From Tetraselmis striata (taxonomy: Eukaryota; Chlorophyta; Chlorodendrophyceae; Chlorodendrales; Chlorodendraceae), in contig VCJN01000157.1 in assembly GCA_006384855.1 (NCBI GenBank), positions 1 to 64,000 on the forward strand: a stretch of 64,000 bases of DNA, written 5' to 3'. The translations under genes were made by a program, and so were the position numbers. The stretch's first letter is position 1, and each line of letters starts with the position of its first letter. Below the pieces are notes generated by a model, which saw nothing but the letters and a program-made list of their open reading frames with translations, made no database searches and was not told the origin of the DNA. Positions 55,902 to 64,000 of the stretch are shown one piece after another.

Positions 55902-56574
55902 AGGATACCGCGCAAAACGCACCGGGCACTGGGTACCCACATCGGGATTTGTGTGGTACATATCCTTACACTCCGCCCCCCCATAGGATGGACGACCTCC
56001 TCCAGCAACGTTTCGGCTTGGATTCGGTGGCGATCCGCATTTGCCGGGTCGTCCAACATTGCGGGATATCATATCCTATTTACATGATGATAACTACTTC
56101 GAAACTTTGTCGCCGGCCAACCTGCTGAGTTCCGCCGTCACCTGTCGCGCACACGGCGGGGGCTGTTGCAGCGGGTCTCGGCTTGCGTGCATGGTACCCT
56201 GGGCGGCATTCTCTCTGCCGGTGTGCAGATGGCCAAGTCTGATGCGTGTGCTCGTGCCCACTCTGCGTCTTCTCATGTTACTGCTTCCACCCCGCAGTCG
56301 ATGTAGAGGACCTTTCTGATTGCCTTTTATTTTGGTGATTTCCGATATCGCCTTCTGCTGCTAGCTCATGTAATTATGATATTTACATGATGAGCTATCG
56401 TGTCATATTCATATCGACATATATTATAGAATGTTTCTCCGCGGGATCGAACCCGGATCCAATGCGTGCGAAGAAGCGCCATCTGTACGGATACCGCCGC
56501 GCAAAACGCACCAGGGCAGGGCAGGGCAGGCACTGGGTACCCACATGGGGATTTGTGTGGTACATAGCCTTACA
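55902..56574. repeat. Direct repeat pair, 55902-55968 and 56487-56574
   Basis: Both copies read GGATACCG..CGCAAAACGCACC, then GGCACTGGGTACCCACAT, then GGGATTTGTGTGGTACATA and CCTTACA. The second copy has an expansion of GGGCA units. About 585 bp apart, same orientation. Confidence 0.8.
56438..56498 (-). pseudogene. tRNA-Ala-like fragment with Pol III B-box
   Basis: On the minus strand, GTACAGATGGCGCTTC is followed by TTCGCACGCATTGG and GGGTTCGATCCC. The last is a perfect B-box. The middle resembles the anticodon region of tRNA-Ala(CGC). The unit is only about 56-60 nt, stems do not pair fully and the acceptor arm is missing. It is a truncated tRNA or the head of a tRNA-derived SINE, and not a working tRNA gene. 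Confidence 0.35.
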
Positions 56575-57620
56575 TCCAGACTGGTCCTGGTACGAGAGAT
56601 AGCGACTACTGGAGTTACTACGTACTGGATGGAGAGACTGGTGTGGATTACAAAAAGGACAGTAACAAATCCACCTACTGCTGTAGCTAAAAGTAGTACT
56701 ACCCTGTAACTTGTAATCACACTACCCTGTAACTAGTAGTACTAGAAGACGTACTGGAGATACGGGTACGAGTACCCGTAATCCTTAGGACCGACCGGTG
56801 TGAATTACAAAAAGGACCGACCGGTACTGGGTACACCTGTACGGAGCACTGGCAGCAGCAGCAAGGTACAGCACACTAACGTGAACTTCATGGTGGCAAG
56901 CTACAAACATGCCAGTACCAGTAGGGGCACACCATGCCAAAATCGAGTCCCAAGGCAGTTCAATAAGAGACTTGCTGCACATCGTGACGGATACTTGACG
57001 ACAGCGCTTCTTGCAGAGTAACTTCATTTCAAAATGACAAGGGTTTCCGTCATAGAGACGTTATATACACGTTGATATGATGCAATATGCTTTTTGGATG
57101 TCGGGGGACACGCTGCACGGCGCGTACTGGGGGTCATTGACTGGAAGAGGATGACCAAACCCTACAAACCTATGAGCCCCTTTACCAGTAACCTGAAACC
57201 TCTTAACTATTGACCTCGAGACAATGATCACTTGAGCGCGGCTGACGCTTCCTACCCACCTGCTGACCACCTCACACATAGTCGCTAGTAGCACAACTAT
57301 CCCAATGTTTCATGACTCAACCCACGGAGCCCTTTGTCCCCTTGCTGAACCATGCAATCCTTACCCCGTCTATACATAAAAAAATACAGATACAGATACA
57401 GATACAGAAATCCTCAGAAATCATCAGATATATCACTATAGTATCCCACCCACCCTCCGCCGCCTGGGCGGGCCCGACGACCGTCCTCGGCCCTCGGAAT
57501 CGCGGGCCCTTCCTCCGCCTCCACCCCCGGCTAGGGATGGGGGCGGGGATCGTGCACGGGTGGCGCCTTGGTTGCCTTGGCCCCGCTCGTGCTGCCACTG
57601 CCGCGGAGGAGCAATGTGAG

Positions 57621-58480
57621 CTGGACACCGGCGTCTTACGTCATTGCTGGTCCGGTCAAGTCCCTGTTCGCTGTTCTTTGAGCACCCTCTCCCTTCCTGT
57701 CCTGTCGGCGCCTCCACATTACATTCGGCCTAGTGCCGCTATTGGAGTGGCCCGGGATGTTGTGCTGGGAAGGGAGTTCTACGTTCGGCGGAAGGGGACG
57801 CGACCGAGCTGGCGGCGGATCTGGCGCTGGGCGGAACAACGTGCGCTGGACACCGGCGTCTTACGTCGTTGCTGGTCCGGTCAAGTCCCTGTTCGCTGTT
57901 CTTTGAGCACCCTCTCCCTTCCTGTCCTGTCGGCGCCTCCACATTACATTCGGCCTAGTGCCGCTATTGGAGTGGCCCGGGATGTTGTGCTGGGAAGGGA
58001 GTTCTACGTTCGGCGGAAGGGGACGCGGCCGAGCGACCGAGCTGGCGGCGGATCTGGCGCTGGGCGGAACAACGCGCGCTGGACACCGGCGTCTTACGTC
58101 GTTGCTGGCCCGGTCGGCTCCGCATTCCCTACTCGTTGAGCACTTTCTCCCTTCCTGTCATGTCGGCGCCTCCACATTACATTCGGCCTAGTGCCGCTAT
58201 TGGAGTGGCCCGGGATGTTGTGCTAGGGAAGGCGTTCTACGTTTGGCGGAAAAGGACGCGACCGAGCTAGCCGCGGCGCATCTGGCGTTGGGTGGCCTGC
58301 GTCTGTTGCACGCCCGTGGCGCCCCGTTCTGGGTTGGACCCCCCCACTTCCGCTCCTTGCTGCGAGACCTCAACTTCGAAGCTCCTTTTCTGTCGGCGCC
58401 TTCACATTACATTCGGCCTAGTGCCGCTATTGGAGTGGCCCGGGATTGTGTGCTGGGGAGAGCGTCCCTACTGCGTGGTG
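57621..58480. repeat. Tandem repeat, about 230-bp unit, about 4 copies
   Basis: Units starting CTGGACACCGGCGTCTTACG begin near 57621, 57846 and 58079, at 225- and 233-bp spacing. A fourth is recognised by TGTCGGCGCC and CACATTACATTCGGCC near 58391. All share GTGCCGCTATTGGAGTGGCC. The long plus-strand open frame through the array follows from unit lengths near a multiple of three and is not taken as a gene. Confidence 0.85.
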
Positions 58481-59389
58481 CGGCGGCTGGCTGGTGGCGA
58501 TGCCTGGTCGGAGGCTACCATGGCGGTTCCTGCCTCTGTTGGCCCGTAGCTGGATTTCCTTCTGGATTTCCTTCTGGATTTCTGTGTGGATTTCTTGAAT
58601 GTTGCGTCTAGCTCATGTAATCAATACATAAAAAAATTCCGAGGTCTGACTAGGGGTCTGACTTCCGGGGTCAGTGAAGGGCATAAGGTATAACCCGGGT
58701 ACCGTCTGGCTTCGGGTGCTCGTATTTCAGAAGTACGTCCGAATTTCGCAACATGGAAGTCGAACTCAACGCCTCGTCACGACTTGTACGAGCGGCGGCT
58801 CCGCGGCGGCCATGCTCAGGGGTACCCTGACCCAGGTCGCCAATCGGCGCTGCGGAATCAACATGTAAAGCAGCCTCCAGGGTGCAGTGACCTCCAAGGA
58901 CTCGGGGGAGGTAACATGGGGGCCGGGGACGTGACGCGGTTGATCCCCGCCGTTCGGGCGGCGATGTCACGCCTCGATGTCGGTATCGCGCTACTTGTGT
59001 ATAATCGCTACGGGCGGGGTGCAGAATACGAGGAGTGCGTGGCGGTACGAGGACAACGGTTAGCCCCCGTAGCTAGTCAGGGCCAAATTGTCTAGTCGCC
59101 ACCCCCGGGACCTGATTTCTAGTCACAACCTCCGTGAGGATGAGGGTCGGACTCGCGAGTGGTTACCTTGATCCTATACATGCAACCCGGGGGACCCCTC
59201 CCGCTCGCTCATCCTTCCCGTTTCATCGACCGTTCCACGTTTGCGAGTGCCGCCGCACGGGGTAGTGCTTCTGGTGTGTGAGTAGGGTGCCGAAGTTCCG
59301 TTGCCCACTTAAAAATATTATCGATGAGTATTCGCAAGTCGCATATGGCGTGATACCGAGCATCCAACAAGAAAGCTCATCTCCTCAAC
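58481..59389. other. Spacer, no gene recognised
   Basis: It contains a small tandem repeat, TGGATTTCCTTC and variants (58551-58595), and CGAGGTCTGACTAGGGGTCTG. Its right part may belong to the LINE remnant that follows, but the reading frames are too broken to say. Confidence 0.4.
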
Positions 59390-60790
59390 CACCCCTACAT
59401 GCAGAAATTATGCGAGCTCCCCGCGCGCGGACATCACCAAATTCCGGTCCCCATACCGACACACCGAGACAGCCCCGAACAAGGACCTCGGCACCAAATG
59501 GCCGGTGGGAGTGTACTTGGTGGCTTCCGCCCCCTACCTCGCAAACGTCAACGCAGCGGAAGCTTCGACCTAGATGTCGGCTGCCCTCATGGTCTTGTAC
59601 CCCGGCCGCACGCCGCCTTTCCACCTTAACACCACCCAACGACCAATAGGCTCGGACGCAGCAAGAGCAGCAACATCATGCCCCCGTCTTCCGAGACCGC
59701 CTCGCGACTGGCGGATACCACCCGCCGCACAGGAACTCCGCCCACTGACGTCACCAATCCCGTCCATACAACTCATGGAACGACGGCACGACCCGAAACG
59801 TTTTACATACACCGACGGCTCCGGATCCACCGCGGCGGAGCGGTGGAAATCGGTGCCGGGGTCTACACGCCGGGCAATAAACCATTCGCAGTGGGAGTGG
59901 ACGCGGACAATATTCGCCGCACCATCACCACAGCCGATCTGACCGCCATATCGGTGGCACTCGAGTATGACCTACCGAAGCACATCCTCTCAGATAGCGC
60001 AGTCTTCCTTCACATAAAGAGCGCATGATGTACCGGCCGGTCACCTTACGACGCCACGCTCACAAAGTACTACTCGAACATATAGTACGCCAACTCCGAC
60101 ACCGAGCGGATTTGGGACTCCGAACCATCCTCCAGAAAGTCAAAGCCCATATTGGGTCGAAGGCAACGAACAAGCCGACACCACCGCCGGCGAAGTAGCC
60201 AACGGGACAATCCCACCTGACACTATCGTAACCATATGCGCCACTCCCGAACCAACCGATGACATGTGGCTGAACCCATGCCAAGGCGCGCCGACCACCA
60301 CTTTCACCCCCCACAACTTGAAAGCCGCCCTTCGGAAACACGCCAGCGCTACAGTAGGCTGCGACGCCTCCGACGAAACCCTACACTGCCACCTCATAGA
60401 CCAGGCGTTGGCCACAGGTGCAATGCCGGACCTCGTCACCCCCTCGGACATCACCACCTCGGAAAGAATCCACAGGCTGGAATTCATGTGGGGAACACAC
60501 TGAAGCCGAATGAGACGCAAAGGCCAGCCGTCCTTCAAATGCGAGAAATGCGGACAGCACCTCAACATCGGTCACATGGCAGGCAACTGCCCCTCCATGG
60601 CCGGCCTAAAGACAGACTGACAAAATAGCACGCTTAAACTCGTCCTCAACGAGCTGGAAGTCCTAAAAATATGGAAACAAGAGGCGCCCGCCGCCAGGCA
60701 GCGGCCCACCAAGAGCGGGGGATCCTGGGTGCGGCAGGCCCGGCGGCACCACCCCCACCTCCACGTGGTGGGCGCTGGTAACCCCTAAGA
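59390..60790 (+). pseudogene. LINE remnant: RNase H, tail domain and zinc knuckle
   Basis: Three frames carry successive parts. FTYTDGSGS at about 59803-59829 is the first RNase H aspartate motif. In another frame GGAVEIGAGVYTPGNKPFAV and LTAISVALEYDLPKHILSDS give the Glu and second Asp regions. From about 60128 a third frame reads LQKVKAHIGVEGNEQADTTA, the last RNase H motif, and runs through NGTIPPDTIVTICATPEP to FMWGTH and a stop. A cysteine knuckle, CEKCGQHLNIGHMAGNCPS, follows in another frame at about 60540-60596. The KAHIGxEGNExAD form is typical of LINE RNase H (I/Tad-like groups). Frame changes near 59830 and 60030-60130 and internal stops show it is dead. No reverse-transcriptase core was seen upstream. 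Confidence 0.7.
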
Positions 60791-62249
60791 CCTGTGCCCG
60801 GCTGGGTGCGGCAAGGGGCTGAGCGGGGTGGCCGGTTTTGACGAGTCTTGTATCATGCGATCGGAAAGCCCTACTGGGGGCTTTTCAAATAATACTCATC
60901 GTAGTCCTTGTAGCGCCGCTGGCGCCTCCGGGCAACATGCATGTACGGGGGCTGCTAAAAATAAATCATTCACGACATCGGCCTAGCGTCGGCCTCTCCG
61001 AGATCCGCCTACGGGTAGAGAGGGGGTGTGTGTACGACTCGGACGGGGACAGCCTACTCGCGAGGGCTGATCGAAATAAAATCGTGTTCTCGTACCTCCA
61101 TACGACACGCGACCGACCTGCAGAAGATCAGTCGTACCCCCTCCCCCCCCCCCCCCCCCCCCCCCGAGCACCCGCATGTGTTCCACCTGTGAATCACTCG
61201 AATCCCGGCCTAGTACAACGGAGTGTTCGGCGGCGCCCTGCGGCCGACCCGTTCAGAACATCACCCGGGAAACACTCAGCCGCCCCGTGAGAACGGGCGA
61301 GGGCGGCAAGCGCGAGAAGACGGGAGCCCGGCACTTAAAGGTGGGGCGGGCGTTCGGGGGCGGAGAGGCCGAGCATGGCAGCAACTCAGGGGCCAAGAGA
61401 CAGGAGCCGGAGTGCCCTGAGGGAGTCGCAGCCATGCAGGGGGATGAGTCTGCTGGCGGCAAGCTCGGTTTGACCATGGACGGGCGGCTACATCGACGAG
61501 GCGCGCTGCGGAGGCAAGCGGCGCGCGGGCGAGCAGGACCGGCCTGCCGACCACGGAGCAACGACACGCGGACAGGGGGGGGGGGGGGGGGGGCGCCTTT
61601 CCCCCTCCAGTCCCCCTTGGGGATCCTACCGCAAGAGCTCAGGCGGGCGACATGGAAACAACATCGGCGGACCGCGGCCGAGGCCGGCGGACCGCCGCAG
61701 CCGGCGCGGTGGGGCCGCGATCAACGACGCGACATGCGGGATATTTTCAGCGATGGCGGCAGGTGGAGCCAAGACGCAGCACGACGACCGAAGATTGCGG
61801 GGTGCCGGTGCAATATCAATGTACATGAAAACATTTTCGGGCGGGGCGAGTATTGTATTCGTAATCCCCGTAATGCCGATTAGTGGCGGTCGCTCGTCTT
61901 GGCGACCGCCTGTAGATATCCGGAAATAACACATCTATTGATCACGTGATGCAAGGAGGCGGGATTTGGAAACGAAAGAGGATGGCCGAAGGCTTGAGCT
62001 GTAATTACACTATATGTGTTCCCTACTATGGTTAGAGATGGCATGCCCTAAGAACAACTCGGTCTAGGCAGTGGCGAGCGGCAGACTAGCACAATTCAAT
62101 TAATTTCAATTTCATTTTAAATAATGGAAACATGAAACGGAAGTATAATGTTCCATTGATTAATGTTAAATTATTAATGGAATAATGAAATATAAATTAA
62201 TGTTCATACTCTGGTCCACGAATCTGCAAATGGAGTACATGCTGACATA
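60791..62249. other. Spacer, no gene recognised
   Basis: A C-run at 61143-61165 and a G-run at 61576-61594 frame a GC-rich block with overlapping open frames of 70-235 codons and low-complexity composition. 61920-62220 becomes AT-rich, with direct repeats such as TTAATTTCAATTTCATTTTA and AATGGAAACATGAAA. Confidence 0.45.
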
Positions 62250-62716
<467 letters not shown>

Positions 62717-64000
62717 GTATGCTTGTAATTTGAAATTTCTTAAAACCTTATTCCTTCTTAGTCTTTGATGCTAAACAGGTTTTTTACGGCCCGGATGCAC
62801 GAACCCGCATATGGTCCACAAATTACAACGCGTAGCATGCAACCCTCTGACGGCCAAGTCCCTAGCTAATTTCCCCTCCTGCATAGTGACTCCGCGTAGG
62901 CAAAGTCCCTCCTACAAGGCTACAACCATGTACCTACAACAATGTACGGGCTCCAGGCACACATTCACTAGTTTGTGTAGGGAAGTTGTGAGGGGCACCG
63001 CCCCCCAACCCGCTTAGCGAGGAGCCCCCCCCCCCCCCCCCCCGCATCCCTCCCCACCCCCGCATCCCCCTGTGTAGCAGCATGTATCAGAGCAGCGACA
63101 TATAAATACATATACATTCTTTTCTTGTACATGAAGCATATGTATTAGAGTTGTTGCATCGTCGGTACCCGGGTGTTGTATTCGGATTTCCCCGCCAGTG
63201 AGCGTGTGCTCATCCGTCGTCCGTGCCGCCACGCATTATCGTAAAGTAGCGGCGCCGCGCCCGAACGGGCAGGCCGCGCCGCCGCCCGAGATCGGGGCCG
63301 CCGCCTCAGCCGCCAGCCCATGTCCACCCAGCCGGCGCTGCGATGACGCGATCAGCCGTCAGACCCCTCTACCCCAGCTCGGGTGTTGGTAACGCCAGCG
63401 CACGAGCCCGTGGCTTCCTCTGCCGTCGTCACGCTCAGTGGCCGCCCGTCTCGCGTGCCGTGTCACATGGCCGTTGTTGCCTCCGCGATTTTGGGTGTGA
63501 TGCCACCGGTCGTGACGGTGACGCCGCGCGAGGGCTCGCCCCCAGCTCAGTCTCCTCGCAGTCCGCCAGCAACATTAGATCGGCCGCTTGGGCTGCCGGG
63601 TTCGCTGGTGTCAGATAGGCCGACTTCGACCAGCGGCTGGCCGACGATTGGTGTTTCGGTTTCGATAACGGTTTCAAATATCTTTCAGTCGATATTTCAG
63701 GGGTCGCAGAGGAGCGCGGGTGCCGCTGCTCCCCTCCTATGCGCGCCGCGCTTCGGTCCGCGGTTGTCTCGGTCGTCGTCGTGAGTCTTGGTGGTTTTCA
63801 GTGTTTCTGCGCATTCGCGCTGCTGTGGGGCAGCGCTGCGGGCCGGCAGTTGGGCAGTAAGGCAATCGGAGGACGTGCATGTGATTGTTTTGTAGTCGCT
63901 TGTTGCGGGCAAGCGCGGGCGCGGGTGCGCCCCTTTTGCGCGCGCAGCGCCTCCGCTTTCGACTATGTGGTTTTCATGGTACTCGGTGGTCTTCCATGCA
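62717..64000. other. Right edge, no gene recognised
   Basis: C-run at 63027-63044, then a GC-rich block from 63190 to the end. A plus-strand frame at 63383-63784 (ASAILGVMPPVVTVTPREGS) is Pro/Ser-rich and could be the start of an exon or an element ORF that continues beyond the window. There is no diagnostic motif. Confidence 0.4.

Larger units (their letters stand above)
55717..57620. other. Spacer upstream of the kinase gene
   Basis: The kinase promoter should be at its left end. The rest contains the duplicated block and tRNA-like fragment listed separately, repeats of AATTACAAAAAGGACCGACC near 56640 and 56805, and a short (ATACAG)n run near 57385. A frame at 56040-56130 (RDIISYLHDDNYFETLSPAN) faintly recalls an F-box but is too short to call. 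Confidence 0.45.

Noticed and set aside
55980-56130. F-box-like peptide (RDIISYLHDDNYFETLSPAN)
   Set aside because: Too short, no flanking exons and no conserved core; similarity may be chance.
57312-58139. Plus-strand ORF of 275 codons
   Set aside because: It runs through tandem copies of a 230-bp repeat and contains repeated peptides only.
61176-61883. Plus-strand ORF of 235 codons
   Set aside because: Composition is Arg/Gly-rich, it includes a poly-G run, and no motif or exon structure supports it.

Overview
This 64 kb window looks like nuclear DNA of a eukaryotic alga, most likely a flagellated green alga. The host genes are broken by many short introns, coding exons are GC-rich, and runs of 12-30 G or C are scattered everywhere. 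One gene resembles the basal-body protein CEP164, which suggests a cell that builds cilia. The mobile elements (Copia-type, tyrosine-recombinase and LINE-type) fit an algal genome. I cannot name the species.

Six host genes can be supported. (1) 9615-13172 (+) encodes a protein with two stretches patterned like the dynein-heavy-chain AAA5 region. (2) 15604-24363 (+) encodes a long helical protein with two adjacent membrane segments; I do not recognise it. (3) 24694-26028 (+) encodes a short CEP164-like WW protein. (4) 29672-39028 (-) encodes a secreted-then-anchored surface protein of about 1,622 residues, in ten exons, with cadherin-like beta-sandwich and cysteine-rich modules. (5) 52005-53256 (+) encodes a GILT-family lysosomal thiol reductase in three exons. 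(6) 54556-55716 (-) encodes an intronless CAMK-like Ser/Thr kinase. They do not form a pathway. A CEP164-like protein beside a dynein-like protein is suggestive of ciliary biology but proves nothing.

The rest is mobile and repetitive DNA. The left end (1-2760) holds a satellite of about 185 bp inside a flanking duplication. At 3609-8400 lies a very young LTR element with LTRs that look identical and a 5-bp target duplication; its polyprotein combines a Gag with a zinc knuckle, a C5-cytosine-methyltransferase-like domain and Copia-type reverse transcriptase. At 40778-44053 a tyrosine-recombinase element sits between direct repeats of about 192 bp. LINE-type remnants lie at 48.7-49.0, probably 50.85-51.4, and 59.4-60.8 kb. 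A MITE-like family of about 160-190 bp occurs three times, each time in an intron. A 60-bp-arm foldback, a cluster of a TTCACTATAG motif separated by poly-C runs, and several micro- and minisatellites fill the remaining spacers.

Exon limits were set by eye from splice sites and reading phase, so individual junctions carry some uncertainty. No rRNA gene, CRISPR array or intact tRNA gene was seen.
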